NCBI GenBank assembly: GCA_001804805.1 | Contig: MHBH01000053.1 | Span: 48,376 to 112,375, forward strand | Source: Lentisphaerae bacterium GWF2_49_21 | GTDB taxonomy: Bacteria > Verrucomicrobiota > Lentisphaeria > Victivallales > GWF2-50-93 | Length of the DNA stretch: 64,000 nt | Reading direction: 5' to 3' | Shown here: in pieces, positions 8,494 through 17,961 of the stretch | Layout: the number at the start of each line of letters is the position of its first letter | Numbering within the stretch: position 1 is the stretch's first letter | The notes under the pieces: generated by a model | The model's database searches: none | Seen by the model: only the letters and a program-made list of their open reading frames with translations | Told to the model about the DNA's origin: nothing | Program-made: the position numbers and the translations under genes

Positions 8494-9675
8494 ATGCAAA
8501 AGGCTGAGATAGAAGTCCGGGCCCTGACGAAGGGGCCGCACCATCATTATTTCGGGTACTATGACAAGTTCTGCTGGAACAAGTCGCAGGGGCTTATTCT
8601 TGCGCACAGGATCGATTTCACCGACAGGCCGCTGACAAAGGACGACAAGGCTGAGATCGGAGTCATCGAGGAGTCCACAGGCAAATTCGAGAAGATCGCT
8701 GAGACACGCGCCTGGTGCTGGCAGCAGGGAGCGATGCTCCAGTGGTATCCCGCGGAGCCGGAAGGTACGATTATGTACAATGACAACCAGGACGGCCAGT
8801 ATGTATGCGTCATCAAGAACATCCGTACCGGCAAGGAGCGCGTACTTCCACGTCCGGTGGCGTCCGTCAGCAGGAACGGAAAATGGTCGATGAGCATAAA
8901 TTTCTCGAGGCTCGCGGTGCTCAGGCCCGGTTATGGCTACGAGGGAATTCCCGATCCATTCGGAAATGAGGACATCCCCAAGGACGACGGGATATTCTGG
9001 ATGAATAATGAGACCGGGAAAAACAAGCTCATAATTTCCACAGCGCAGATAGCCGCCTTCAAGCCTGAATCCAGAATGGACGGCAGGATGCACAGGTTCA
9101 ACCATCTCCAGTTTTCACCGGATGACAAAAGGTTCATCTTCCTTCATAGGTATAAGAAAAAGGAGGATCATGACGCCAACCATATCACCCGCCTGTATAC
9201 GGCTGACATCGACGGAGGGAGCATCTGCCTTCTCAATGAGAATGATTTCACGAGCCATTTCGACTGGAAGGACAGCAGCCATGTGATAGCGTTTGCAGCA
9301 CGGAGCGAGAATCCGGGCTGGAAATATTTCCTGTTCACCGACCAGTCTGAGGAAGTAAAGCAGTACGGCACCGCTGAGCTTTCCAGTTTCGGGGACGGTC
9401 ATTGCTCCTTCGCGCACAATGGCAGCATAATGATGACTGACACCTACTCGCGCGGGGACGGCAACAGGATGCTCATGTTCTACAACGACAGGAACGGCGA
9501 TCTTTTCGAGCTTGGAAGGTTCTATTCCCAGCCGTGGATCACGCAGGCGAGATGCGACCTGCATCCGAGATGGAGCCGTGATGGGATGAAGGTCTGCTTT
9601 GACTCTTCTCATGAGGGAACAAGGCAGATATATGTGGCCGATGTATCAGGGCTGATAGAGAAGATGAGGAAATAG
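8494..9675 (+). CDS. Beta-propeller protein, oligogalacturonate-lyase/TolB-like
   Basis: A 394-residue protein without signal peptide. It shows repeated propeller-type blades (FNHLQFSPDDKRFIFLHR, CDLHPRWSRDGMKVCFDSS, GTRQIYVADVSG) and a strongly conserved-looking opening GPHHHYFGYYDKFCW. PL22 oligogalacturonate lyases share a cytoplasmic seven-bladed propeller with His-rich metal/substrate residues and an 'HFNHxxFSP' signature, here HRFNHLQFSP. I infer an intracellular lyase or sugar-binding propeller acting on uronic-acid oligosaccharides. A TTG at 8488 is in frame, but AGGA at 8481-8484 suits the ATG at 8494. It probably sits in the regulon of the preceding LacI protein. Confidence 0.6.
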   Translation: MQKAEIEVRALTKGPHHHYFGYYDKFCWNKSQGLILAHRIDFTDRPLTKDDKAEIGVIEESTGKFEKIAETRAWCWQQGAMLQWYPAEPEGTIMYNDNQDGQYVCVIKNIRTGKERVLPRPVASVSRNGKWSMSINFSRLAVLRPGYGYEGIPDPFGNEDIPKDDGIFWMNNETGKNKLIISTAQIAAFKPESRMDGRMHRFNHLQFSPDDKRFIFLHRYKKKEDHDANHITRLYTADIDGGSICLLNENDFTSHFDWKDSSHVIAFAARSENPGWKYFLFTDQSEEVKQYGTAELSSFGDGHCSFAHNGSIMMTDTYSRGDGNRMLMFYNDRNGDLFELGRFYSQPWITQARCDLHPRWSRDGMKVCFDSSHEGTRQIYVADVSGLIEKMRK

Positions 9676-9720
9676 ATCAAACACAGAACACATGGAGCAG
9701 CTGATGCCGCAACCAAATTC

Positions 9721-9748
9721 TAAATCCGAATTTCGTGCTTCGGATTTA
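9721..9748. repeat. Perfect 10-base inverted repeat, TAAATCCGAA
   Basis: TAAATCCGAA (9721-9730) and TTCGGATTTA (9739-9748) are perfect complements around an eight-base loop, 46 bases after the stop of the propeller gene. There is no T-tract, so it is more likely a dispersed repeat or mRNA 3' hairpin than an efficient terminator. Confidence 0.5.
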
Positions 9749-9881
9749 ATGTGCAATACATAAACGTGCAAAGAAAACAAGAAGATGGCATATAGGATTG
9801 CAGGGAGGATTTTGATTTTAGGCCTTTTATATATATGATATCCTCTGTGTCTCTGTGGTTAATCAACATAAGGAGTTGAAA

Positions 9882-11828
9882 ATGTCGAAGATCCTGAAGT
9901 TTGCTGCTGCTGCGATGTTCGCAGTTATTTCAACTGTTGTTTTTGCGGATGTGAAACTGCCGGCGATCATTTCGGACAACATGGTATTGCAGTCCGACAC
10001 CAAGGTAAAGATATGGGGAAAAGCTGATCCGGGCGAAAAGATCAAAGTTTCTTTTTCCGGGCAGGAAAAAGAGGCAGCCGCCGACAAGGATGGAAAATGG
10101 AACGTTGAGCTGGATTCCATAAAAACCTCCTCCGAAAGCAAGATTCTGGCGGTTTCCGGGAAGAACAAGATCGAAGTGAAGAATGTACTGGTCGGCGAAG
10201 TCTGGCTCGGTTCAGGCCAGTCGAACATGGAGATGATCGTCGGAAATTCCATGAACCCGGAAGCCGAGGCGAAAGCGGCCGATTATCCGCTGATCCGCTA
10301 TTTCACTGTTACCAAGGCGATTTCGAGCGGCCCGCAGGAAGACGTCCAGGGAAAATGGGTCCTCTGCTCGCCGGACACAGTCAAGGGATTCTCCGCGGTC
10401 CTCTACTTTTTCGGCAGGGAGCTCCACAAGAAATACAAGCTACCTGTCGGCCTCATAAACTCATCCTGGGGCGGAACACCGATCCAGGCCTGGACTCCGA
10501 AGAAGGCCCTGGAGGGGAATACCGACATCAGCAAGCCGCTCGCATTCGATGCGGACAAATACACTGATATCAAGACCTACAACGAATTCAGGACGAAGAC
10601 AATTGAATCTGTCGCATGCAAGGACGCTGGAAACAAAGGCGAAGCCGAAGGCTGGGCGAAACCCGGAACAGACATCAAGGACTGGAAGGAAGTTAAGATG
10701 CCGCAGGCTCTTGAAAAGGCTCTTGACAAGAGCATTGACGGGGCAGCATGGATCAGGCGTGACATAAATATCGATCCGGAAAAGGCCGGAACAGAGCTGA
10801 CCATAATCGTTGACAGGATCTTCGACGCCGTCACCGTTTATTTCAACGGCGAGAAGATCAGTTCCAGTGAAAGATCTCTTGACACCAGGAAAGTCAATAT
10901 GAAGGTTCCTGGGAATCTTGTCAAGGCAGGAAGAAATGTCATTGCAATAAGGTTCTTCAATTCGATTGGCGCTGGCGGAGCGACCAACGAGGATCAGAAG
11001 ATCATGAGGATGATATTTTCCGGTGAAAAGGAAGGGACTACCATCGCAGGGAAATGGTTCTGCAGGGTTGAACAGGAATATCCGGCGGGCAAGATGCCGT
11101 TCTGGATGCCGAGGCCGTGCGATCTTCCTTCAGCGCTATATAACGCCATGATCGCACCGATCGATGCATACGCCATACGGGGAACGCTCTGGTACCAGGG
11201 CGAGGCGAACACAAAGGACCTTCCCAGGAACTACGACAAGGCGATGGGGCTTCTGATAGGCCACTGGCGCGCAGCCCATGCCAATCCACTAATGCCGTTC
11301 TATTTCGTCCAGCTTGCGAACTACATGCCGGGCAAGGCCGAACCGACGGAAAACAGCTGGGCGGATCTCAGGGACAGTCAGAGAAGGACACTTTCGGTAC
11401 CGAACACGGCAATGGCAGTTACCATCGACATCGGAGACGTGAACGACATACATCCGAAGAACAAGCAGGAGGTTGGACGCAGATTGTCGCTTGCAGCCAG
11501 GAACATGTGCTTCGGCGAAAAAGATCTTGAATACTCCGGACCGATGATCGATTCCATGACGGTGAAAGGCGACAAGGCCGTCCTCAAGTTCACACATGCA
11601 AAAGGTCTCACCGCAAAAGGCGGAGACAGGCTTAAAGGATTTGCCGTCTCCGGCGCCGACGGCAAATATGTCTGGGCGGACGCCAAGATAGCCGGGGATA
11701 TGGTCATAATTTCAAACGACAAGGTCAAGGAGCCGGTAGCAGTCCGTTATGGCTGGGACAGCAGTCCGGACTGCAATCTGTTCAACGGGGACGGGCTGCC
11801 GGCATCGCCGTTCCAGGCAGGAAAATAA
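9882..11828 (+). CDS. Secreted sialate O-acetylesterase-like SGNH esterase
   Basis: Predicted to remove O-acetyl groups from sialic acids or other acetylated sugars. The ATG at 9882 follows AAGGAG at 9870-9875 and starts a signal peptide (MSKILKFAAAAMFAVISTVVFA), better than the upstream in-frame ATG at 9855. Residues 24-105 form an Ig-like beta domain. WLGSGQSNMEM carries the catalytic Ser (S114) of this esterase family. A jelly-roll insertion follows at about 250-385 (AAWIRRDINIDPEKAGTELT). The C-terminal SGNH part ends with DINDIHPKNK-like DVNDIHPKNK (Asp/His pair). At 648 residues it is normal for the family. It lies between the propeller protein and the Gfo/Idh oxidoreductase on the same strand. 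Confidence 0.85.
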   Translation: MSKILKFAAAAMFAVISTVVFADVKLPAIISDNMVLQSDTKVKIWGKADPGEKIKVSFSGQEKEAAADKDGKWNVELDSIKTSSESKILAVSGKNKIEVKNVLVGEVWLGSGQSNMEMIVGNSMNPEAEAKAADYPLIRYFTVTKAISSGPQEDVQGKWVLCSPDTVKGFSAVLYFFGRELHKKYKLPVGLINSSWGGTPIQAWTPKKALEGNTDISKPLAFDADKYTDIKTYNEFRTKTIESVACKDAGNKGEAEGWAKPGTDIKDWKEVKMPQALEKALDKSIDGAAWIRRDINIDPEKAGTELTIIVDRIFDAVTVYFNGEKISSSERSLDTRKVNMKVPGNLVKAGRNVIAIRFFNSIGAGGATNEDQKIMRMIFSGEKEGTTIAGKWFCRVEQEYPAGKMPFWMPRPCDLPSALYNAMIAPIDAYAIRGTLWYQGEANTKDLPRNYDKAMGLLIGHWRAAHANPLMPFYFVQLANYMPGKAEPTENSWADLRDSQRRTLSVPNTAMAVTIDIGDVNDIHPKNKQEVGRRLSLAARNMCFGEKDLEYSGPMIDSMTVKGDKAVLKFTHAKGLTAKGGDRLKGFAVSGADGKYVWADAKIAGDMVIISNDKVKEPVAVRYGWDSSPDCNLFNGDGLPASPFQAGK

Positions 11829-11844
11829 TATAAATATTTTTTGA

Positions 11845-11870
11845 GACAGGATAACAGGATTTTCAGGATA
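11845..11870. repeat. Half copy of the GACAGGAT dispersed repeat
   Basis: GACAGGATAACAGGATTTTC at 11845-11864 and a few following bases match the left arm of the repeats at 7211 and 13185. It lies in the 61-base gap between the esterase and the oxidoreductase gene. Confidence 0.55.
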
Positions 11871-11889
11871 AATATTCAAGGAGAATAAG

Positions 11890-13176
11890 ATGAAGAAGAA
11901 GAGATATGTGCAGGTTGGTGTCGGTGGAAGGTCTGAAATGTATTACGATGCGATTTCAACCACGTTCAAGGACAGCAGCGAACTGGTCGCGTTCTGCGAC
12001 ATCAACCAGACGCGGATGGACTACGCGAACAAAAAGCTCGAGGAGAAATACAAGGCGGAAGCCGTCAGGACCTACAAGTGCACCGAATTTGATCTGATGA
12101 TAAAGAAGGAGAAGCCGGACTGCGTGATAGTGACGAGTATCGACAGGACCCACCACATCTATATAAAGAGGGCGATGGAGCTCGGGTGCGACGTGATCTC
12201 CGAGAAGCCGATGACAATTGACGATGAAAAGTGCCAGGAGATTTTGGATACTATAAAGAAGACCGGGAAAAAACTGCGCGTGACCTTCAATTACCGATAC
12301 GCCCCGCACAACTCTCTTCCCAGGGAGCAGATCATGAAGGGAGTGATCGGCGACATCAACTCCGTCCATTTCGAATGGCTGCTCAACACCCGGCACGGCG
12401 CCGACTATTTCAGGCGCTGGCACCGTGACAAGAGGAACAGCGGCGGACTTCTCGTCCACAAGTCCACCCATCATTTCGATCTCGTGAATTTCTGGCTGGC
12501 CAGCTCTCCGAAAATCGTCTTCGCGATGGGCGACCTGATGTTCTATGGAAAGGCGAACGCGGAAAAACGCGGGATGACGGACTTCTATTACAGGGCCACA
12601 GGCAGCAAGAACGCCAAAAAAGATCCCTTCGCCCTGGACATGTCCTCAAGTCCCGGGCTCAAGGGGATGTATCTCAATGCCGAGGAGGAGGACGGATATC
12701 TGCGCGACCAGAGCGTGTTCGGTGACGGAATAAGCATTGAGGACACGATCGGAGTGATGGTCAGGTACAATAACAAGGCCATAATGACATACTCTTTAAA
12801 TGCATACCTTCCTTGGGAGGGGTTCCGCGTGAATTTCAACGGCACCAAGGGAAGGATGGAACTTGACGTCGTCGAATCCTCATATGTAAATGCAGGCGGC
12901 GACAGGGATGCGGAAGGCGCCGTGGTCGGGCACAAGCTAATTGTCTATCCGATGTTTGGAAAACCATATTCAGTTCCGATTCCAGAGGCCAAGGGCGGAC
13001 ATGGCGGCGGGGACAAGGTCATGCTGAATGATATTTTCGGGGAAAAATCGAAGGATCCTCTCAACAGGGCGGCTTCACATGTCGATGGCGCAATGTCGAT
13101 CCTTACAGGAATTGCCGCCAACAAATCCATTAACACGGGAATGCCGGTGGTGGTGAAGGATCTGGTTCAATTCTGA
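11890..13176 (+). CDS. Gfo/Idh/MocA-family oxidoreductase
   Basis: NAD(P)-dependent sugar or inositol-type dehydrogenase, cytoplasmic. The N-terminal Rossmann segment is VQVGVGGRSEMYYDAI. CDVISEKPMTIDDE carries the family EKP motif (Lys for catalysis/cofactor). The C-terminal alpha/beta domain holds HKSTHHFDLVNFWL, with the family's catalytic His region. At 428 residues it is somewhat longer than a minimal member (about 340) because of insertions around residues 210-270. AAGGAGAATAAG precedes the ATG. It probably oxidises a monosaccharide released by the block's hydrolases; the substrate cannot be read from sequence. Confidence 0.85.
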   Translation: MKKKRYVQVGVGGRSEMYYDAISTTFKDSSELVAFCDINQTRMDYANKKLEEKYKAEAVRTYKCTEFDLMIKKEKPDCVIVTSIDRTHHIYIKRAMELGCDVISEKPMTIDDEKCQEILDTIKKTGKKLRVTFNYRYAPHNSLPREQIMKGVIGDINSVHFEWLLNTRHGADYFRRWHRDKRNSGGLLVHKSTHHFDLVNFWLASSPKIVFAMGDLMFYGKANAEKRGMTDFYYRATGSKNAKKDPFALDMSSSPGLKGMYLNAEEEDGYLRDQSVFGDGISIEDTIGVMVRYNNKAIMTYSLNAYLPWEGFRVNFNGTKGRMELDVVESSYVNAGGDRDAEGAVVGHKLIVYPMFGKPYSVPIPEAKGGHGGGDKVMLNDIFGEKSKDPLNRAASHVDGAMSILTGIAANKSINTGMPVVVKDLVQF

Positions 13177-13184
13177 AATATTTA

Positions 13185-13250
13185 GACAGGATTACAGGAT
13201 TTTCATGATATTATGAATTCAATTCATCATGTCAATCCAGTTATCCTGTC
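13185..13250. repeat. Dispersed inverted repeat, GACAGGATTACAGGATTTTC family
   Basis: GACAGGATTACAGGATTTTC...AATCCAGTTATCCTGTC is a full-length copy of the unit at 7211-7277. It separates the oxidoreductase from the first pseudopilin of the tandem trio. Confidence 0.7.
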
Positions 13251-13287
13251 AACTTAAATAAGTTTTCGTATTAATAGCGGGGTGGTT

Positions 13288-14139
13288 ATGAAATCAAAAA
13301 GCAGATGCTTTATGCCAGATGCAGGATACTGGACATTGGATTTTGATTGTACCCTCGAGAAATCAAGATTAAAAATTAAACATCCTGCATCTTGCATCCT
13401 GTATCGCCCCTTCACCTTGATTGAACTGCTTGTAGTCATTGCGATCATCGCAATCCTCGCGGCGCTGCTGCTGCCGGCGCTTGCGAAATCAAAGGATTAC
13501 GCAAAACTGATAATCTGCTTGAGCACATTGAAACAGCTCCAGCTCGCAAACACCCTATATGCCTCAGAGAACAACGACTGGTATGCGCCGATATGGGAGT
13601 TCCGTCCGGACAACACGGGAGAACGTCTTTCCTGGGACCGACACGAAGCTTTCAGATCTTGTTTTGGCAACTCCACCGGACGCCAGAGCAGATGGGGGGA
13701 AGTGGGCAAGCCCTGGAACATGAACTACTATGATCACTGGCCGGTGGACTATGCCTGCCCAAAATCGACAAAAGCTCTCGCCGACGTGAAGGAGAACAAT
13801 GTCTGCCAGATGGATCTCTCATACGGCTACAACCGCACTGATCCAAGCCCCACTGGAACAGGAGGGGCATGGATAAGCTGGAGCGCCATGTATGCCGGAT
13901 TCCGCCAGGCGGAAATAAAAAAACCTGAGAACAAGCTTTTCTTTGCCGACTGCGGATGGGACTTCAAACTTCAGGAGGATGCTTCAAACCTTTATGTCAG
14001 TGAAACACAGGGGGGCACGGCGGCCATCGCCTACCGCCACAACAGGACGGCAGCCATCGCTTTCGGCGACGGACACGTGCAAACCATGGGCAGGACGGAT
14101 GTAGTGTTCAATGCCGACCTGTGGAGGATGTGGAAATGA
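13288..14139 (+). CDS. Pseudopilin (prepilin-type, H-X9-DG end), tandem copy 1
   Basis: Type II secretion/type IV pilus-like pseudopilin, inserted in the inner membrane and presumably cleaved before F of [16 protein letters not shown]. The ATG at 13288 follows GGGGTGG; an in-frame GTG at 13282 is less likely. The 43-residue leader ([15 protein letters not shown]...YRP) is unusually long and has Pro, not Gly, at -1. The C-terminus has [14 protein letters not shown] (H-X9-DG). Its mature part is almost identical to that of the next gene: 15 substitutions over about 240 residues, no gaps. The stop overlaps the next start (ATGA). Confidence 0.88.
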   Translation: MKSKSRCFMPDAGYWTLDFDCTLEKSRLKIKHPASCILYRPFTLIELLVVIAIIAILAALLLPALAKSKDYAKLIICLSTLKQLQLANTLYASENNDWYAPIWEFRPDNTGERLSWDRHEAFRSCFGNSTGRQSRWGEVGKPWNMNYYDHWPVDYACPKSTKALADVKENNVCQMDLSYGYNRTDPSPTGTGGAWISWSAMYAGFRQAEIKKPENKLFFADCGWDFKLQEDASNLYVSETQGGTAAIAYRHNRTAAIAFGDGHVQTMGRTDVVFNADLWRMWK

Positions 14140-14987
14140 TTAAAAAAGACTTGTTAAGTTCCATTAAGATATTTTCGCACAAGGGCACAAAGCCTCAAAG
14201 CCATGATAAATTTAAAATTATCTCAGCGCCTCCGCGCCTCTGTGAGAGAAAAAGAGGTTTCACCCTTATCGAATTGCTAGTTGTCATTGCGATCATCGCA
14301 ATTCTCGCGGCGCTGCTGCTGCCGGCGCTCGCGAAATCAAAGGATTACGCAAAACTGATCATCTGCATGGGTACATTGAAGCAGCTCCAGCTTGCAAACG
14401 ACATCTATGCTTCAGAAAATACTGGCTGGTATGCGCCGATATGGGAGTTCCGTCCGGACAACACCGGGGAACGTCTTTCCTGGGACCGACATGAGGCTTT
14501 CAGGACTTGTTTTGGCAACACTACCGGACGCCTGAGCAGATGGGGTGAAGTGGGCAAGCCTTGGAACATGAATTATTATGATCACTGGCCGGTGGACTAT
14601 GCCTGCCCTAAATCCACTAGGGCTCTTGCAGATGTGAAAGAGAACAACGTCTGCCAGATGGATCTCTCATACGGCTATAACCGTACTGATCCAAGCCCTA
14701 CTGGAACAGGAGGGGCATGGATAAGCTGGAGCGCCATGTATGCCGGATTCCGCCAGGCGGAAATAAAAAAACCTGAAAGCAAGCTTTTCTTTGCCGACTG
14801 CGGATGGGACTTCAAACTTCAGGAGGATGCTTCAAACCTTTATGTCAGTGAAACACAGGGAGGCACAGCAGCCATCTCCTACCGCCACAACAGGACGGCA
14901 GCCATCGCCTTCGGGGACGGACATGTGGAAACCAAGAACAGGACGGATGTAGTGTTCAATGCCGACCTCTGGAGGATGTGGAAGTGA
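14136..14987 (+). CDS. Pseudopilin, tandem copy 2
   Basis: Same family and role as copy 1, translationally coupled to it by an ATGA overlap (14136-14139). The ATG at 14136 is chosen over the in-frame ATG at 14121, which would overlap further. The 41-residue leader ([20 protein letters not shown]...ERKRG) gives the canonical Gly at -1 before FTLIELL at 14259. The body matches copy 1, whereas the leader matches copy 3, making this gene a mosaic. H-X9-DG is intact ([14 protein letters not shown]). The stop overlaps the next start (GTGA). Confidence 0.88.
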   Translation: MIKKDLLSSIKIFSHKGTKPQSHDKFKIISAPPRLCERKRGFTLIELLVVIAIIAILAALLLPALAKSKDYAKLIICMGTLKQLQLANDIYASENTGWYAPIWEFRPDNTGERLSWDRHEAFRTCFGNTTGRLSRWGEVGKPWNMNYYDHWPVDYACPKSTRALADVKENNVCQMDLSYGYNRTDPSPTGTGGAWISWSAMYAGFRQAEIKKPESKLFFADCGWDFKLQEDASNLYVSETQGGTAAISYRHNRTAAIAFGDGHVETKNRTDVVFNADLWRMWK

Positions 14988-15808
14988 TTAATAAAGACCT
15001 GTTTAGTTCTATTGGGATATTTTCGCACAAAGGCACAAAGCCTCAAAGCTATGATAAACTTAAAATTATCTCAGCGCCTCCATGCCTCTGTGAGAGAAAA
15101 AGAGGTTTCACTCTTATCGAGCTTTTAGTCGTGATTGCGATCATCGCAATACTGATCGCATTGCTGCTGCCAGCCCTTACAAAGGCCAAGGAATCCGCGA
15201 AAAGCATAGTATGCCTGAGCACCCTGCGGCAGTTCGGGATAGGCAGCCAGATGTATGCGACCACCTATGACGGCTGGGCTTTGCCGGTTTCCTATCACTG
15301 GGGAGGTTCCACTTATAACCGCTACTGGTTCAAGAATACGGCGGTTGTTCCGGACGGGCTCCACGCCGCATTCAAACGGCTCATGGGATATGAGAATATA
15401 GCCCTGAAGCTGGGATGGCCTGAAGGATTGATCTGCCCGAAGCTGCCGAACCAGACACCTTCAGAAACGGTTCCGATGAAACTATATTATGCCGGACATG
15501 CAATAAACATCGAGTCATTCCCTGCGAAAGGGCAGGATTTCAGGGGGATACTGCAGTACAGGATAATAAATCCGGCAAGGAAGATAAATCTCGCCGACTC
15601 GACCGACTGGCAGATCATGAAAGTGCATTCTTCCTATGGTAATTATTACGGTCTTGTCGGAGAATTCCATGACTTCACCACATACAATGTGATGATCGCG
15701 TACAGGCACTTGAAGGGCGCGAACATCGTGTTCCATGACGGACATGCCGCAAACGAGAAATACCAGCAGGTCCAGGGCAATGATGACTACTGGAACCTTC
15801 TCCAGTAA
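14984..15808 (+). CDS. Pseudopilin, tandem copy 3
   Basis: A GTG at 14984 overlaps the previous stop (GTGA) exactly as the ATG of copy 2 does, so it is the likely start; an upstream GTG at 14978 is also in frame. The leader differs from that of copy 2 at only six of 41 positions, but the body is a different pseudopilin ([20 protein letters not shown]...) with [14 protein letters not shown] as its H-X9-DG end. It is probably exported/assembled with the other two. There is nothing else in the operon downstream before a 200-base repeat-containing gap. Confidence 0.87.
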   Translation: MINKDLFSSIGIFSHKGTKPQSYDKLKIISAPPCLCERKRGFTLIELLVVIAIIAILIALLLPALTKAKESAKSIVCLSTLRQFGIGSQMYATTYDGWALPVSYHWGGSTYNRYWFKNTAVVPDGLHAAFKRLMGYENIALKLGWPEGLICPKLPNQTPSETVPMKLYYAGHAINIESFPAKGQDFRGILQYRIINPARKINLADSTDWQIMKVHSSYGNYYGLVGEFHDFTTYNVMIAYRHLKGANIVFHDGHAANEKYQQVQGNDDYWNLLQ

Positions 15809-15852
15809 CTCGAGGCAATTTCAAAATTGCCTCTATTGAGCTGATTGCTTTC

Positions 15853-15920
15853 GTTGGAGTACAAGCTTCAGCTTGCGGAACCTGCTGAATACTAAGACAA
15901 ACTAAAGTTTGGACTCCAAC
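15853..15920. repeat. Second copy of the GTTGGAGTACAAGCTTCAGC repeat
   Basis: GTTGGAGTACAAGCTTCAGC (15853-15872) and a degenerate inverse arm ending GGACTCCAAC (15911-15920) form an imperfect hairpin. The unit is related to 539-674. It occupies the gap between the pseudopilin trio and the sulfatase. Confidence 0.6.
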
Positions 15921-16009
15921 GGGCATTTTTCCGCGACAACCGTTTTATTGTATTTTTGAAATCAGCTCAACTCACTTGAATTCTAAATCATGATGCTCTA
16001 CGTTTCAAA

Positions 16010-17635
16010 ATGCCAAAGCATCAGGAACATTCAAAGCCAGCACCATCCGCACATCGCCCAAACCTGATCCTGATCCTTGCCGACGACATGGGCTTTTCGG
16101 ACATAGGCTGCTACGGTTCCGAGATCCGCACGCCACATCTGGACCGCATGGCCTCGGAAGGCCTGCGCTTCACACAGTTCTACAACTGCGCGCGCTGCTG
16201 TCCGACCCGCGCCTCCCTGCTGACGGGACAGTATCCTCACAAGGCAGGAATAGGTCACATGGTCTCGGACGATGGACTTCCCGGATACCGTGGCTTCCTC
16301 AACAACAGCTGCGTGACACTTGGCGAAGCACTTGTCGCCAATGGCTACCAGACTTTCTATTCAGGCAAATGGCACGTAGGCGGCCTGTGGCCGCGTCATG
16401 ATACTTCGAAGTGGAAGCTGGGAAATCCAAACCAGCCACTCGCCCATGACCGCGGATTCGAACATTCCTACATCAATGCAGCGGGAGGTGGAAGCTACTT
16501 CAATCCGAAACCCCTTATACGCGATGGGAAATTCGTTGAGATCGAGACAGACAGATATTATACGACCGACGCCTACACCGACGAGGCTCTAAAATATATC
16601 AGCCAGGGAGCGGCTTCCGACAAACCTTTCTTCCTGCACCTCTGCTACCAGGCGCCTCATTGGCCGCTGCATGCGTGGCCCGAAGACATCGCCCGATACG
16701 AAAACGCCTATCTCAAAGGCTGGGATTTTCTGCGGACTTCGCGTCATGAGGAACTGAAGGGCCTTGGCATTGTCGACCGCTCCTGGACGATCTCGAAGCG
16801 CGATGAAAAATCTTCTTCATGGGAAGACACGACAGAACAGGAATGGCAGGCCCGGCGCATGGCTGTCTATGCCGCACAAGTCGACCGCATGGACCAGAAC
16901 ATCGGCCGTGTGCGCACTCATCTGGAAAAACTCGGGATTGCAGGCAACACTCTAGTAGTATTCCTTTCCGACAACGGAGGATGCGCGGAATTCCTGAGCG
17001 AGGATGGACAGAAGGGCCGTGAATTTCCATTCACGCGCGATGGCCGTCCGGTACGCTGCGGCAATATTCCGGATCTGATGCCGGGCGACGCCGACACCTT
17101 CATGAGCTATGATCTTCCATGGGCAAATGCCAGCAACTCTCCGTTCCGCCTCTTCAAGCACTGGGTACATGAAGGTGGAATTTCGACGCCATTGATCGCC
17201 TGGTGGCCGGACAGGATCGCTCCGAAGCAGATGACTCACGAGATCGGACACGTAATGGACATAATGCCGACCTTCCTGGAACTGGCGGGCGCGAAATATC
17301 CAAGCGAATTTGACGGACGAGAAGTTGCAAAAGTGGACGGCGAAAGTTTCGCATCTCTGCTAGAAGGCCGCAACTGGACGCGCCAGCGTCCGGTCTTCTT
17401 CGAACACGAAGGCAACTGCGCGGTCCGTGACGGCAAATGGAAACTTGTGCGTCGGTTCCCGGGTCCGTGGGAACTCTACGACATGGAAACCGACCGCACT
17501 GAGACAAATGATCTTTCCGGAAAGAATCCCGCAAAAGCTGCGGAACTCGCAGCCGCCTACGAAGCCTGGGCGCCAACAGCAAATGTTATTCCCTGGGTGC
17601 AGCTCCAGCAGCACCGTCGCAACAGATCCAGCTAA
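16010..17635 (+). CDS. Arylsulfatase-type sulfatase (Cys-type)
   Basis: Hydrolyses sulfate esters on glycans. LILADDMGFSDIGCYG gives the N-terminal metal-binding Asp pair. C-C-P-T-R (residues 63-67) is the C-x-P-x-R site whose Cys63 would become formylglycine. SGKWHVG and FLSDNGG are further family motifs. At 541 residues it is a normal S1-family length. No signal peptide is visible, unlike the sulfatase at 26398, so it may act in the cytoplasm or be exported another way. The start is uncertain: no good Shine-Dalgarno precedes the ATG at 16010. It lies downstream of the pseudopilin trio, after a repeat. Confidence 0.88.
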   Translation: MPKHQEHSKPAPSAHRPNLILILADDMGFSDIGCYGSEIRTPHLDRMASEGLRFTQFYNCARCCPTRASLLTGQYPHKAGIGHMVSDDGLPGYRGFLNNSCVTLGEALVANGYQTFYSGKWHVGGLWPRHDTSKWKLGNPNQPLAHDRGFEHSYINAAGGGSYFNPKPLIRDGKFVEIETDRYYTTDAYTDEALKYISQGAASDKPFFLHLCYQAPHWPLHAWPEDIARYENAYLKGWDFLRTSRHEELKGLGIVDRSWTISKRDEKSSSWEDTTEQEWQARRMAVYAAQVDRMDQNIGRVRTHLEKLGIAGNTLVVFLSDNGGCAEFLSEDGQKGREFPFTRDGRPVRCGNIPDLMPGDADTFMSYDLPWANASNSPFRLFKHWVHEGGISTPLIAWWPDRIAPKQMTHEIGHVMDIMPTFLELAGAKYPSEFDGREVAKVDGESFASLLEGRNWTRQRPVFFEHEGNCAVRDGKWKLVRRFPGPWELYDMETDRTETNDLSGKNPAKAAELAAAYEAWAPTANVIPWVQLQQHRRNRSS

Positions 17636-17736
17636 ATCTTTCAGGCAAGCAAAAAATATCCATATTCATTTCCTCGCACTAAGCCACTGAGCCACAAAGT
17701 CGAAGATCCCGGCCCGAAGACATCGGGAACTATTCT

Positions 17737-17826
17737 CACCACGAAGGGCACGAAGTATACGAAGAATTATAATTGTTTTCGAAAATGCCTGTTCTTAACT
17801 TCGCGACCTTCGTGATCTTCGTGGTG
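17737..17826. repeat. Inverted repeat CACCACGAAGGGCACGAAG / CTTCGTGATCTTCGTGGTG
   Basis: CACCACGAAGGGCACGAAG begins at 17737 and its near-complement CTTCGTGATCTTCGTGGTG ends at 17826. About 50 bases lie between them. This 'CACGAAG' repeat type is widespread between genes of many uncultured bacteria; here a related half copy lies near 60361-60385. Confidence 0.65.
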
Positions 17827-17878
17827 TATCTCTCTTTTTGTTCTTCGAGTCCAGATCAATTTATTTTATAATTACTGC

Positions 17879-17906
17879 TTGACTAACACAGATACAGTAT
17901 TATTAT
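17879..17906 (+). promoter_or_regulatory. Promoter-like element for the GntR-SBP regulator with CAGATACAG site in the spacer
   Basis: TTGACT (17879-17884), a 16-base spacer and TATTAT (17901-17906) form a plausible sigma-70-like promoter. CAGATACAG lies inside the spacer, and a near-inverse copy TATCTGTATT lies just before the start codon (about 17942-17953). Such paired words could be autoregulatory operators; this is inference. Confidence 0.4.
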
Positions 17907-17961
17907 TATTATAATTTATAACTAATTAATTATTAATATATATATCTGTATTATACATCAT

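Larger units (their letters stand above)
17636..17961. other. Intergenic region with repeats and an A/T-rich promoter segment
   Basis: No gene seen. CTCGCACTAAGCCACTGAGC at 17673-17692 repeats the word at 7061-7080. A large inverted repeat occupies 17737-17826. From about 17860 the sequence becomes very A/T-rich and holds the promoter-like element of the GntR gene. Confidence 0.6.

Noticed and set aside
8470..9105. Long open frame on the reverse strand opposite the beta-propeller gene
   Set aside because: It is a shadow of a well-supported forward gene, with no start signal or recognisable motif; similar antisense frames occur opposite most GC-richer genes here.
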